This document shows positions 8,780-18,077 of a DNA stretch of 64,000 bases, one piece after another. A program made the position numbers and the translations under genes. Below the pieces are notes generated by a model. The model worked only from the letters and a program-made list of their open reading frames with translations, did no database searches and was not told the origin of the DNA. This DNA is from RH-AL1 sp965277735 (GTDB lineage Bacteria > Pseudomonadota > Alphaproteobacteria > Rhizobiales > Beijerinckiaceae), in contig CBDIDO010000003.1 of the NCBI GenBank assembly GCA_965277735.1, positions 3,100,001 through 3,164,000 on the forward strand, in the 5' to 3' direction. Each line of letters starts with the position of its first letter. The stretch's first letter is position 1.

Positions 8780-9450
8780 CGCACCGCTCCTTCCGCGATG
8801 TCGGGTCGCGCGACGGGCCGAGGGGCCACGCGGGGGCCGCCCGCGAGCATGGCCCACAAGGTTCGCGGCACCAGGAGCGCGAGCACGACGTGCACGACGA
8901 GAAACCCGACGATGACGCCCATGCCGATGAAATGGATGAGGCGGGCGCCCTGGAAGCCACCCAGCAGGTCCACGAGCCAGGAGAGCTGCACCGGCTTCCA
9001 GATCGCGAAGCCGGTGACGACCTGCGCGATGCCGGCAAGGATGACGACGATGTAGAGGAGCTTCTGCACGGCGTTGTAGACCGTCAGATCGTCGTGCGCG
9101 ATGTGGAGGTGCAGCGTCTCCCGCACGGTCGTCACGATCTCACTGGCGCGGATCGGCAGCAGGCGTTGTCGAAAACGGCCGGTCGCGATGCCGTAGACGA
9201 GGTAGATGAGGCCATTCAGCATCAGCAGCCACATGGCACCGAAATGGTAGAGCAGGCTCTGCGCTGCCCAACTTCCAAGACGCATCGCCTGCGGAAAATG
9301 CAGCCCGTGGACGATCACGGAATCGTCGTAGATACCCCAACCGGAGGTGACCATCGTGATCATCGCGACGGCGTTCGTCCAATGCATGACGCGGACGGGC
9401 CAAGGATGCAGTCGCGCGATCCTGAAGCGTGTTTTCAAACCTGTTTGCAT
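8776..9450 (-). CDS. cytochrome b561-like membrane subunit
   Basis: A 224-aa membrane protein. Conserved histidines suited to ligate two b haems are visible in HPWPVRVMHWTNA (first helix), LYHFGAMW (second) and HFIGMGVIVGFLVVH (last). The start at 9450 is supported by GGAGGG 7 bases upstream; an ATG eight codons earlier lacks a site. It is the first gene of the run extending to 533 and should supply the molybdoenzyme with quinol-derived electrons or accept them. Confidence 0.85.
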   Translation of the reverse strand: MQTGLKTRFRIARLHPWPVRVMHWTNAVAMITMVTSGWGIYDDSVIVHGLHFPQAMRLGSWAAQSLLYHFGAMWLLMLNGLIYLVYGIATGRFRQRLLPIRASEIVTTVRETLHLHIAHDDLTVYNAVQKLLYIVVILAGIAQVVTGFAIWKPVQLSWLVDLLGGFQGARLIHFIGMGVIVGFLVVHVVLALLVPRTLWAMLAGGPRVAPRPVARPDIAEGAVR

Positions 9451-9727
9451 AGGACGCCCTCCTTGTCGGCGCACTGCAGCATTGCATGTGTATTTCGGCA
9501 GTGAGAAACCGGGCGAGCCTAGTGACGATACGACAGCGGCGTAGAGTGCGCGCGTCTCGATACGTGCAGACGTTATCTAAAGGATGGCGCCTCTGCTTGG
9601 AACGTGTATCAAATCGCCAGCACCAAAATTGTACGAAAAAGCACGCCTGTTATCTAAGGTTCTTTTCGGCTCCGTGTGCTCCTTCTTTCGCGCGAGAGAA
9701 CGCTCATGATTGTGTCTTTGAATATCT

Positions 9728-10660
9728 TTACGTTCCGCGGGCCGCTGCGATACTATCCTTTCGATAAGTTGTGGGATCTGTGCCAAGATCGGCTCTGAAC
9801 GCATTCGAGAAGTAACTGCGGCTCGAATAGCCGACGCGCATCGCGATGACCTTCACCGGCAATTGCGTCGTGGTCAACAAATGGGCTGCGAGCCTCAGTC
9901 GAGCCTGGTGCAGGAATTCCATCGGACCCTGGCCGAAAGTGTCCGAAAAGCGCTTCGCAAACGCGGTGCGGCTCATTCCGCAAAGCTTCGAAAGACTTTC
10001 GACGCTGTGCGACATGCCGGGAGCCTCCAGAACGGCAACGATCGCTTTGGCGATTTTCGGATCTTTCAAATTTCCGAACATCGGCGAAGCGTCGCCCTTG
10101 CGCTCGAGATGCGTGCGCAACAGCAAGAGAAGACACTGCTTCATCAATGCGCCGGTCACTTCTTTCGTCCCCGCCGCAGGGCTTGCCATTTCCTCCAAGA
10201 TGAACGCAAAAGCATGCTTGAGGCGTCCAAAGTCCGACAGATCTTCGACGAGCGCATTTTTTAATTGATTGAACAGGCCCAAATCGCCGGCATAATTCGC
10301 CGTGATGACGCCGCACGCAAACAAGATATCGTCGCTTCCGTCGCCGGCGCTCATTGTGACGATTCCGTTGTCGAGGGTGGCCAAATCCTCGCTCGCGGCG
10401 ACGGTATTCACCGCATTCTCAAATCCTATCGTGTGCGAAACGCCCTTGGGCGGAATGATCAAGGAGTAAGGCTGAAACGCGATCGGCTGTTGACCGCTGA
10501 CGATGATCTCACCTTGGCCTTTCAGGATGAAGTGGATGAGGTACGCATCCGCAAATCCCTGCTTCGCAAGCCGCCATCCCCGCTGCACTCGGCAGAGCGC
10601 GAACGAATGAACGTCAGTTGACATTGTGGCCAACAGGCCATCGAACACGAATTCTGGCAT
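9728..10660 (-). CDS. AraC-family transcriptional regulator with cupin sensor
   Basis: A 310-aa protein. The N-terminal ~180 residues include a cupin-like segment (LIHFILKGQGEIIVSGQQ, PYSLIIPPKGVSHTIGF). The C-terminal ~100 residues are the double helix-turn-helix: LSKLCGMSRTAFAKRFSDTFG and VIAMRVGYSSRSYFSNAFRADLG. AraC-type cupin regulators respond to small molecules. It lies between the molybdoenzyme operon and the hydrolase cluster, and either could be its target. Confidence 0.88.
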   Translation of the reverse strand: MPEFVFDGLLATMSTDVHSFALCRVQRGWRLAKQGFADAYLIHFILKGQGEIIVSGQQPIAFQPYSLIIPPKGVSHTIGFENAVNTVAASEDLATLDNGIVTMSAGDGSDDILFACGVITANYAGDLGLFNQLKNALVEDLSDFGRLKHAFAFILEEMASPAAGTKEVTGALMKQCLLLLLRTHLERKGDASPMFGNLKDPKIAKAIVAVLEAPGMSHSVESLSKLCGMSRTAFAKRFSDTFGQGPMEFLHQARLRLAAHLLTTTQLPVKVIAMRVGYSSRSYFSNAFRADLGTDPTTYRKDSIAAARGT

Positions 10661-11078
10661 TGCGTCGCTTTCTTGAGAGTTGTCCTACTTCAGAGGCGCA
10701 TGGTGAGGTTGGCCAACTTCGTAGATGGTCCAGCGCGGTCTGGTCATCGCTAGTCGGCGCGTGGCCTCCGGCAGGCCTCGTGGAATGTCGTGTGTCAGTC
10801 CACCGATCTCATCGATGGCCTCATTGAGTGCGAAGTCTTGGCGTTCAATGCGTAGATTTCCGAGCGTCGCGCCGAAATGCTGGAGCATCGCGGCGGGCTG
10901 CCGAAACCGCTCCAGGACTGCTTCACCTTACGGTGCCGCACCTATCTCGGCACCGGAAAGCCGCCGCCGCGATGAGCCTGGGAAGGCTCAGCAACTGTTG
11001 ATCAAAAGTTGAGTCTGGCTGGCGCTGGTTTGGGCCCGTTTTTCGGCGCGGCGTCTGCCCGACAAGGTGGCGGTCAGG
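10661..11078. other. intergenic stretch with one weak minus-strand frame
   Basis: A 67-codon minus-strand frame at 10685-10888 (begins MLQHFGATLGNLRIERQDF) has no recognisable family and no clear ribosome binding site. It could be a remnant. Nothing else is supported. Confidence 0.3.
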
Positions 11079-12026
11079 CTAGCCCGGATGGCGCGCCATG
11101 AAATCGATGATCAAGCGGGCTATTTCGTCGGTCTTCTCGTCCAGCGCGAAGTGACCTGCATCGAGAAGGTGGATTTCGGCATTCGGCAGGTCGCGCCCGT
11201 AAGCTTTGCCCCCCGCCCCGATGAAAGACGGATCGTTGGCGCCCCACGCAACCAGCGTCGGCGGCTTGTGTTCGCGGAGCCACGCCTGCCAGGCGGGATA
11301 GGATGCGACGTTCGTTTGATAGTCGAAGAGCAGGGATGTCTGGATTTCGCGTTGGCCGGGTTGCGAGAGATGGGCAAATTCGTCGCTCCAGCTATCCGGG
11401 TCATACGCTTCTGGACGAGACGTGCCAGCGAGGTGTCGTTGCTTTGTCCCTTCATGGGAGAGGAAGGCGTCGACGATCTCCGGGTGCGCTTTCGGATCGG
11501 CCCAGAACTCCGCGATCTTCGCCCACTTCGGCCCAAGGCCCTCTTTGTAGGCGTTGCCGTTCTGGACGATCAGCGCCTGCAAACGCTCAGGGTGCGCCAA
11601 GATGATGCGATACCCGATTGGCGCCCCGTAGTCGTGTAGATAGAGCGCGTAGCGAGTGACATAGAGCTGCTCGAGCAGGGCATCGGTTGTCTCGGCGAGA
11701 TGGTCGAAGGTGTAGCTGTAGACTGCCGGAGACGGCGTGTCGCTTTGTCCGAAACCCGGGAAGTCCGGCGCGACGACGTGATAGCGCGTGGCCAACAGTG
11801 GGATCAGCGTGTCGAACTCGCGCGACGACGACGGAAAGCCGTGGAGCAGCACGATCGTCGGGGCGTCTTTCGGCCCGGCTTCGCGGTAGAAGATGCCGAC
11901 CCCGCCGACTTGAGTGCGGTGATAGGTGGTCGTAGCCGTCGTCGAGGGAATGGGACCAGCCGCCGCCGCGACGCTCGTAAGCGCGATAGCGCCGAAGATC
12001 GAGGCGCCGAGCGATTTAGAACTCAT
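11079..12026 (-). CDS. exported alpha/beta hydrolase, haloalkane dehalogenase/epoxide hydrolase-like
   Basis: A 315-aa protein beginning with a probable signal peptide (MSSKSLGASIFGAIALTSVAAAAG). HGFPSSSREF is the oxyanion segment. LYLHDYGAPIGYR places an aspartate at the nucleophile elbow, as in haloalkane dehalogenases and epoxide hydrolases, rather than serine, and DAGHFALDE holds the catalytic histidine. The start at 12026 follows GAGGAAGG; an ATG four codons earlier lies within that site. The hydrolase at 13198-14058 is a clear paralogue without the signal. The substrate is not known. Confidence 0.8.
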   Translation of the reverse strand: MSSKSLGASIFGAIALTSVAAAAGPIPSTTATTTYHRTQVGGVGIFYREAGPKDAPTIVLLHGFPSSSREFDTLIPLLATRYHVVAPDFPGFGQSDTPSPAVYSYTFDHLAETTDALLEQLYVTRYALYLHDYGAPIGYRIILAHPERLQALIVQNGNAYKEGLGPKWAKIAEFWADPKAHPEIVDAFLSHEGTKQRHLAGTSRPEAYDPDSWSDEFAHLSQPGQREIQTSLLFDYQTNVASYPAWQAWLREHKPPTLVAWGANDPSFIGAGGKAYGRDLPNAEIHLLDAGHFALDEKTDEIARLIIDFMARHPG

Positions 12027-12133
12027 AGCCTTCCTCATCTTCTACCGGCGTCAGGCGATGGCGATTGTGCCCGACCGCCAACGGTCGCTGACAACTGCCC
12101 CGATCTCGATTTGAGCCGCGGTCCCAGAGACAT

Positions 12134-12667
12134 CTACGCGACAACTGGAGAACGCGGACGGCCGCTCGCATCCGCCCCTGCATCGCGGGCTTCGATGGTC
12201 CGAGCTACATCCTGCTTGAGCAAGTAGATCGAGACTGTGAGCAGGACGAGATCCTTAAGAAGAAACGCCGTATTGATCGACATAGCTGGAAATCCACCGG
12301 CGCCGGCGTCCCAGCCATCGGGGACGAACGGAAAAATCGTCGAGGTGGCGGCAAAGGTGGCGATGGACCCAAGCGCGCCAAGAATGCCCAATCGTTTGTT
12401 GTAGAAGCCGAGGAACAACAGCGTGCCGACTGTCCATTCGGACGCGCCTAGAAGGATTGACGTGCCACGAATACCCAAGATCGGGATCGTCCAGAAGGTA
12501 AGCGGGCCGTGGGTGATCATGGGAACAAGCGCCGTGATCTCCGACACATGCCATTTGTCATACCCAAACCATGCGAAGATGATCACCATCACGGCACGGA
12601 GCAGATTGTAATCGAGGTCACGCCGCAGGAGGATCGAGCGGCCAAGTATATCAGTCAAAGTGGCCAT
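12134..12667 (-). CDS. DUF417 (YkgB-like) inner-membrane protein
   Basis: A 177-aa protein with four hydrophobic segments. RAVMVIIFAWFGYDKW, then SEWTVGTLLFLGFYNKRLGI and FLLKDLVLLTVSIYLL fit the DUF417 pattern of E. coli YkgB/RclC, where relatives are tied to reactive chlorine or oxidative stress resistance. The start at 12667 has GAGG upstream; an ATG at 12721 would overlap the SnoaL stop by ATGA and is also possible. It is part of the minus-strand group with the hydrolases. Confidence 0.75.
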   Translation of the reverse strand: MATLTDILGRSILLRRDLDYNLLRAVMVIIFAWFGYDKWHVSEITALVPMITHGPLTFWTIPILGIRGTSILLGASEWTVGTLLFLGFYNKRLGILGALGSIATFAATSTIFPFVPDGWDAGAGGFPAMSINTAFLLKDLVLLTVSIYLLKQDVARTIEARDAGADASGRPRSPVVA

Positions 12668-12717
12668 TATATCCTCATGAGGGACGACCCCAGCAGCCGT
12701 CGGAAGCCGGCGGATCA

Positions 12718-13104
12718 TCAACGCCGCGCTTCCGCGATGGCCAGAGTGTCGATGTACTGACGGAAGCGGGTGATCTTCCCGTCATTGACGGTCCAGACGT
12801 GCGCGTAGCGCGCGTTGGACGTCTTGCCGGTGGTGCCGTGGACACCTTTGAAATCGCCAAGCGACACGACGGTCCCGCCCTCGGCGACGAACTCGGTCGG
12901 CACGAGGGAGAAGCTGGTCCATTCGGCGGCCAGGGGCTTGAGCAGGCCTTCGGCGACCGGGCCGGGGCCGCGGCCCTCGACCTTGTAGTGCCACATGGTG
13001 AGCCACTCGATGTCCGGGGCCATCAGGTTAAGGGCGCCGGGGGCGTCGCCAGCGGCGAGCTTGTTGTAGAAGTCGCGGACTGTGTCCGTCGGTGTGGCAA
13101 TCAT
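12718..13104 (-). CDS. SnoaL/NTF2-like protein, paralogue 1
   Basis: A 128-aa single-domain protein of the NTF2-like fold: TVRDFYNKLAAGDAPGAL, DIEWLTM, VSLGDFKG and HVWTVNDGKITRFRQYIDT. Such proteins are small ligand-binding or isomerase-type enzymes with a cone-shaped cavity. It is very similar in layout to the protein at 17168-17557. It sits between the DUF417 gene and hydrolase 2, all on the same strand. Confidence 0.8.
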   Translation of the reverse strand: MIATPTDTVRDFYNKLAAGDAPGALNLMAPDIEWLTMWHYKVEGRGPGPVAEGLLKPLAAEWTSFSLVPTEFVAEGGTVVSLGDFKGVHGTTGKTSNARYAHVWTVNDGKITRFRQYIDTLAIAEARR

Positions 13105-13197
13105 GGTCAGTCTCGGTTGTGGGAGATCCGCGAGCGGCGGGATCGAGGGTCTTAAGGGGGCGTTGCGAGAACACCCGGCGGCGGTCAGCTGAGGTGC

Positions 13198-14058
13198 TTA
13201 GGTGAGATGTTTGGTGAGGAAGTCGCGCATGGCCGCGCCGATCTCGCGGGCATGGGTCTCCAGGGCGAAGTGGCCGCCGTCGACGAAGCGGACGTCGGCG
13301 TCCGGAAGATCGCGCCTGAAGGCCTCGGCGCCCGGTGGAATGAAGAACGGGTCGTTCTTGCCCCAGATGGCCAGCAGAGGCGGGCGCTTGTCGCGCAGGT
13401 AGGCCTGGATGTTGCCGTACAGGGCGACGTTGGTCTTGTAGTCACCGAGCAGATCGAGCTGGATTTCGTCGTTGCCCGAACGCGCCAGGTAGAAGTCATC
13501 GAGATTGCGGCCGTCGGGCGACACCAGCGCCGGGTCGCTCGCGCCGTGGGTGTATTGCCAGAGGGTGGTCTGTGGGGCGAGGAAGGCGCGCAACGCGTCG
13601 CGGTTGGCCTGGGTCGGCTCGTTCCAATAGGCCCGGATCGGGTTCCAGCCCTCGCTGAGACCTTCCTCGTAAGCGTTGCCGTTCTGAGACACGATCGCGG
13701 TGATGGCATCGGGATGCGCCAGCGCCAGACGGAAGCCAACCGGGGCGCCGTAGTCGAAGACGTAGATGGCGAACCTCGTCAGGCCGAGCATCTCGGTGAA
13801 GCGGGCGATGACCTTGGCGATATTTGCGAAGGTGTAGGCGAAGGCGTCTCGGGCCGGCTGCTCGGTCATGCCGAAGCCGGGCATGTCCGGCGCGATCACA
13901 TGGTACGTGCCGGCCAATTCCGGGATCAGGTCGCGGAACATGTGGCTGGCGCTGGGAAAGCCGTGCAGCAGCAGCACGGTGGGAGCGCTCGGGTCGCCAG
14001 CCTCGCGGTAGAATAGCTTGAGGCCATCAATATCAACGGTTTTGTAGCGAACGGTCAC
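13198..14058 (-). CDS. alpha/beta hydrolase, haloalkane dehalogenase/epoxide hydrolase-like (paralogue 2)
   Basis: A 286-aa protein starting with GTG at 14058, chosen because AAGGAGA lies 7 bases upstream; upstream in-frame sequence is not protein-like. HGFPSASHMF, the nucleophile elbow FDYGAPVGFR (aspartate nucleophile) and DGGHFALET (histidine) parallel the hydrolase at 11079-12026, but there is no signal peptide, so this copy is cytoplasmic. The gene is followed by the SnoaL gene 93 bp downstream. Confidence 0.82.
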   Translation of the reverse strand: MTVRYKTVDIDGLKLFYREAGDPSAPTVLLLHGFPSASHMFRDLIPELAGTYHVIAPDMPGFGMTEQPARDAFAYTFANIAKVIARFTEMLGLTRFAIYVFDYGAPVGFRLALAHPDAITAIVSQNGNAYEEGLSEGWNPIRAYWNEPTQANRDALRAFLAPQTTLWQYTHGASDPALVSPDGRNLDDFYLARSGNDEIQLDLLGDYKTNVALYGNIQAYLRDKRPPLLAIWGKNDPFFIPPGAEAFRRDLPDADVRFVDGGHFALETHAREIGAAMRDFLTKHLT

Positions 14059-14262
14059 GATGGTCTCCTTGAAGCAGTGATGAAGGGTTCGGTCTACGCA
14101 TGAGGTCGACTGCGCATTGGAGTGCTCGGCGGTTGAAAGATCCGGCGCCGAGGCGGGGAGTCGATTTGAATTCACAGCACCAGCTTGGTGGCTGGGGTGG
14201 ATCTTTTGACCTCGACGTCTGCGATGATCTCGGCGTCCGCATCGCTCGCTTCTCGACGACGG

Positions 14263-14691
14263 TCACATCGTCGTCGCTTTGGGCATCACCTCAGAAGGCA
14301 GCCGTTGGGTTTCGGTGCCCTCGATGCCGATGATCCCGAGCGAACCGACAAAGCGACCAAAAGAGCGCTTTACGAGGCTCGCGCGCCGCCGCGCGAACCG
14401 GCGTTTGCGACCGAGGTTTCGCGCAATCGCTTCGATCCAGGCTTCGCGTTCTCGACCCCGCGATCGCGTATGCCTAGCGCGATGAGCAGTTACGAGGACA
14501 TCGCGCACGAATTCATCGATGAGATCGGGCTCGATCCCGATCCCGTCGGCAACGATCTCGAGGCGGACGCATGCGTTGTTCAAGAAAAGCGCATAGGCGG
14601 TCTGCTGGTCCGTCCAAAACGTGGCGGAGAGCTGATCGTTGGCGTCACCCTGATCGGGTTTCGAAGCGCCGTTGGGTGCGATCATCATCAT
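14263..14691 (-). CDS. hypothetical protein, doubtful
   Basis: A 142-codon frame. The segment QQTAYALFLNNACVRLEIVADGIGIEPDLIDEFVRDVL looks protein-like but matches no family I recognise; the C-terminal half is arginine-rich. No convincing ribosome binding site is visible. The opposite strand is also open, so coding status is uncertain. Confidence 0.3.
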   Translation of the reverse strand: MMMIAPNGASKPDQGDANDQLSATFWTDQQTAYALFLNNACVRLEIVADGIGIEPDLIDEFVRDVLVTAHRARHTRSRGREREAWIEAIARNLGRKRRFARRRASLVKRSFGRFVGSLGIIGIEGTETQRLPSEVMPKATTM

Positions 14692-14751
14692 GCGCCGTCT
14701 CCAATCAGCATGGGCTATCGTCTGACACCTCCATCATGACGCCGACCACGG

Positions 14752-15978
14752 TCAGTTGATTCGATAGACGACCGGGCAGTTCACAACGAAGCCGACCGGC
14801 CGTAAGGGGCCGCCGTCGACGCTCTTGATGAAGCCCTGGGACGCCATGTCTTCGATATGAATCGCATCCGTCATCCGCGATCGATACCCGCGATCAACCG
14901 CTCCCTTCGTCCATGCCGACGGAAACAGGCGCCACATCGGGCTGTAGTCGAGGTTGATCGTAGGGATTCCGCCGAGGACGTTGAGCGGCCCGCGTCCATC
15001 GGAAAGCGCGCTGTCCAGGCCTTGCCGTTGGGGATTGCCGAGGCCCGTCGGACCGTTGACGAAGACGTAGAGCCGCTCGGCGGACTCACCCGGCGAAGCA
15101 TCTTCGAGCGCAAACGGCAGATTCTTCATCGCGGGCGCGTAGGTCGCGCCCTCGAGTGATGCCACGACGGGGTCGTTGGCTTCGGTCGACAGGTATAGGA
15201 TCGGCTTTGAGAACGTAAAGCCGATCGTCAGTTTCATCGTGACATAACCATCGCGAGGGCAGATCGAGACAACCTTGTCGTGGACAAGCTTATGATCGAC
15301 GTTTCCGTCGCAGAAGGTATTGAGCTTTTCCTCGCTCACGTTGAACGCGAGCATCGGCGCGTTGAATAAGAGATCTTTCGACGCATTCCTGACATGCACG
15401 AGCGGCGAATAATCGGCATCGCCGACGGAACCCGGTTGCGCCGTCTTCGGCGGAAAGAAGTTCGGGGCTGCACCAGGCGTGATGCTGTGCTCCGGCGCGA
15501 AGTTCACTTTGCCCGCGTCGAAGACAAATGTGCCGTCGCGATCGATGGAGGCCTCGCGCGAGGCCTTCCCAGTCAGGCCGTAAGCCAGTTTCGGCGAGTA
15601 ATCCAATCCGTCGAGATTGGCGATGTTCTCGTCGGTCGTGTCGGTCAGAACGAACCACACCAATTCGCCGGACTTGAGCCGTCCCTTGCGTAACGGCAGT
15701 CGTGCGGTGCCCTTCTCGAGGTCGACTTGCGCCTGCTTCATCAAAAGCACGGGACCGAGAAAGGCTGGGTTGATCTCGGAAGGGGACGGCTGAGCGGTGA
15801 CGATGTTCATGTCCGGCTTCAAGAACTCGGGCGCGGGGCGTATCTCGGACAGCGCACCTCCTTCAGTTCCACGCACGACGACAGCCGCGCCGACCTCGGT
15901 AACCGCGAAACACGCGCCCATGGTCAACAATGGGAGAGAAACGCACATCTTGAACAAGGAATGATACGAAGTTCTCAC
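14752..15978 (-). CDS. secreted protein of unknown function
   Basis: A 408-aa protein with an N-terminal signal (SLFKMCVSLPLLTMGACFA). The mature part has motifs such as GELVWFVLTDTTDENIANLDGLDYSPKL, ADYSPLVHV and INLDYSPMWRLFPSAW, with a repeated -DYSP- element, and ends in VVNCPVVYRIN. I do not recognise a catalytic signature. It is divergent from the LysR gene at 16126, which is its most likely regulator by arrangement. Confidence 0.7.
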   Translation of the reverse strand: MRTSYHSLFKMCVSLPLLTMGACFAVTEVGAAVVVRGTEGGALSEIRPAPEFLKPDMNIVTAQPSPSEINPAFLGPVLLMKQAQVDLEKGTARLPLRKGRLKSGELVWFVLTDTTDENIANLDGLDYSPKLAYGLTGKASREASIDRDGTFVFDAGKVNFAPEHSITPGAAPNFFPPKTAQPGSVGDADYSPLVHVRNASKDLLFNAPMLAFNVSEEKLNTFCDGNVDHKLVHDKVVSICPRDGYVTMKLTIGFTFSKPILYLSTEANDPVVASLEGATYAPAMKNLPFALEDASPGESAERLYVFVNGPTGLGNPQRQGLDSALSDGRGPLNVLGGIPTINLDYSPMWRLFPSAWTKGAVDRGYRSRMTDAIHIEDMASQGFIKSVDGGPLRPVGFVVNCPVVYRIN

Positions 15979-16125
15979 GGCTGCTTCCTTCTCTCGAAGA
16001 CCACGCCATTGTCTTTTTGAGCGCGACCCGCACTCATTAGCCGGCGGCCAACGGAGTACGGCCTTCCACTAGCCTTCAGAAGTCGATATTTTTGAAACCC
16101 TAGTTTCCGCATTCCGAGAGGCAGC

Positions 16126-17064
16126 ATGGATCGGTTCGAGGCAATGCGGACCCTCGTCGCAGCAATCGATGGCGGCAGCCTGTCGGCCGCTTCCCGCGCG
16201 CTCAACGTGCCGCTGCCCACTGTGAGTCGCAGGGTTTCTGACCTTGAGGCGATGTTGAAGGCGCAACTAGTGGTGCGAACGAGCCGAAAACTATCGCTGA
16301 CCGAGGCGGGTACCGCTTACCTTGCTTTGGCGCGCCGCGTGCTGGAAGATCTGGGCGAGGCCGAGCGAACAGCATCGGGCGAATATTGCGCGCCGCGCGG
16401 TGAGCTTGTGGTAACGGCGCCGATTTTGTTTGGCCAGCTGAACGTCGCGCCCATTATATACGAATTCCTGCACGCGTACCCCGAGGTCTGTGTTCGCTTT
16501 GTTTTGTCGGACAACAGCATCGACCTCGTCGGGCACCACATAGACGTGGCGATACGGATTGGGCCTCTGCCTGACAGCGCGCTCGTTGCGCGGAAGGTTG
16601 GCGAAGTTCGCTGGGTCGTGTGCGCCAGCCCCGAATATCTGAGCCGCTGTGGCGAGCCGTCAGAGGTCGCCGAACTCCCCGAGCACGCTTGTATAGCATT
16701 CGAGGAATTTCAGCGTTATCGAGTCTGGCCATTCACCGACGCGTCCGACGCAGCCTGTCTTATCGCGATCGATGCGCGCTTTTCAACGAATACGGCCGAG
16801 GGCGTCACGGGCGCTGCCGCGGCGGGACTCGGTATCGCGCGTGTGCTGTCCTATCAGGCCGCAAACAGTGTCCGCGAGGGCACATTGGTCCAGATTCTAG
16901 CTGCCTTTGCAGGACAGCACATGCCGGTGCATCTGGTCCACGCCGCGCACCAGCAACAGCCTGCGAAGCTGCGTGCTTTTCTCGATTTCATAGCTCCTCG
17001 CCTTCATCAACGCCTCCGCTCGATCGAGTCGACTTTTGATTCGAAAGGGCCAGAGACCGTCTGA
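16126..17064 (+). CDS. LysR-family transcriptional regulator
   Basis: A 312-aa protein. The N-terminal winged helix-turn-helix reads MDRFEAMRTLVAAIDGGSLS, then SRALNVPLPTVSRRVSDLEA. The substrate-binding half includes VAIRIGPLPDSALVARKVG, typical of the LTTR effector fold. It is transcribed divergently from the secreted protein at 15978, with 147 bp between the starts, the usual LysR arrangement. Confidence 0.9.
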   Translation: MDRFEAMRTLVAAIDGGSLSAASRALNVPLPTVSRRVSDLEAMLKAQLVVRTSRKLSLTEAGTAYLALARRVLEDLGEAERTASGEYCAPRGELVVTAPILFGQLNVAPIIYEFLHAYPEVCVRFVLSDNSIDLVGHHIDVAIRIGPLPDSALVARKVGEVRWVVCASPEYLSRCGEPSEVAELPEHACIAFEEFQRYRVWPFTDASDAACLIAIDARFSTNTAEGVTGAAAAGLGIARVLSYQAANSVREGTLVQILAAFAGQHMPVHLVHAAHQQQPAKLRAFLDFIAPRLHQRLRSIESTFDSKGPETV

Positions 17065-17167
17065 GACGTCATCTTCTCACGAAGACCCAAGCCGAAGTTT
17101 AGGGTGGGTTGCGTTCAAACCACACTAGTGGCATCGAGACGCCACGCCCGGCGTACGGTGGCGGTTT

Positions 17168-17557
17168 TCAGCCAGGATGGCGGGCGGGCTCGATCTTTCC
17201 GGTGTCGATGAACTGGCGGTGGCGCACGATCTTGCCGTCCCTCACCTCCCAGATGTGAGAGTAGTCGACCTCCACATGTTTTCCGGTTATCCGGTTGGTC
17301 CCCTTGAACCGCCCCACCGACACAACTTTGGCGTCATCGCATATGAATTCGTGCGGCGTCACCGTGTACGGCTCCCACTCCTGCATTGCGGGTGCAAGCA
17401 TACCCTGGAGCACCTTTTGCGGGCCGCGGCCGGCGACCTTATAGTCCATCATCGTAATCCACTCGATATCGTCGGACATCAGGGCGAGAGCGCCGCCCGC
17501 ATCGCCGGCGGTCAGTTTCGAGTAAAACGCCTTCACTATCTCAAGCGGGGTTGCCAT
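17168..17557 (-). CDS. SnoaL/NTF2-like protein, paralogue 2
   Basis: A 129-aa protein with the same order of elements as paralogue 1 at 12718-13104: VKAFYSKLTAGDAGGALALM, DIEWITMMDYKVAGRGP, VGRFKGTNRITGKHV and HIWEVRDGKIVRHRQFIDTG. It is convergent with the LysR gene. The pair suggests an old duplication within this catabolic-looking cluster. Confidence 0.8.
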   Translation of the reverse strand: MATPLEIVKAFYSKLTAGDAGGALALMSDDIEWITMMDYKVAGRGPQKVLQGMLAPAMQEWEPYTVTPHEFICDDAKVVSVGRFKGTNRITGKHVEVDYSHIWEVRDGKIVRHRQFIDTGKIEPARHPG

Positions 17558-18077
17558 CGAAGTTATCCAGTTCTCGGGTTATGAGCCCGGCTTGAGGGTC
17601 GGTCGCAACAGCTAGGTATTCCTTTCCCGGTCGAGCGACGGAGCCTTTAAAATTGGTAGGCTGCCTTCCACAAAATGAGAGGATCTGGCTCATGCGACCG
17701 ATCCCTTGACAGCGGCGGCTTTTATATTCGCGGCGAACGTCAGCGGACTGTCCGCACCGTGAAGAGTTTCGGGCGCCGGTAGGCGTACGAAAGTGGCCGA
17801 AGAACGAACCCGCGGGCCGCAGGTGAAGGTCTATGGGTTTAGAGGAACGGCTCGTGCCGGCGAGCGCGAGGACAGCCTCGATCGATATCGCTGGCGGTGG
17901 CATGGAGGCGATTCAAATGACCCGCTGAGCGGTCGTTTGGAGGCAGCTGAAGGTTCGATCTCGGACGATCGGTGCGGATCTTCAGATGCAATCGCGCGAT
18001 CAGGCGCGTGAAGACGCGTGGGAACGATCGTCGAGGCCGCCGGGCCAAGCCGTGAGGGAGTTCTGGGTCGTGCCGGG

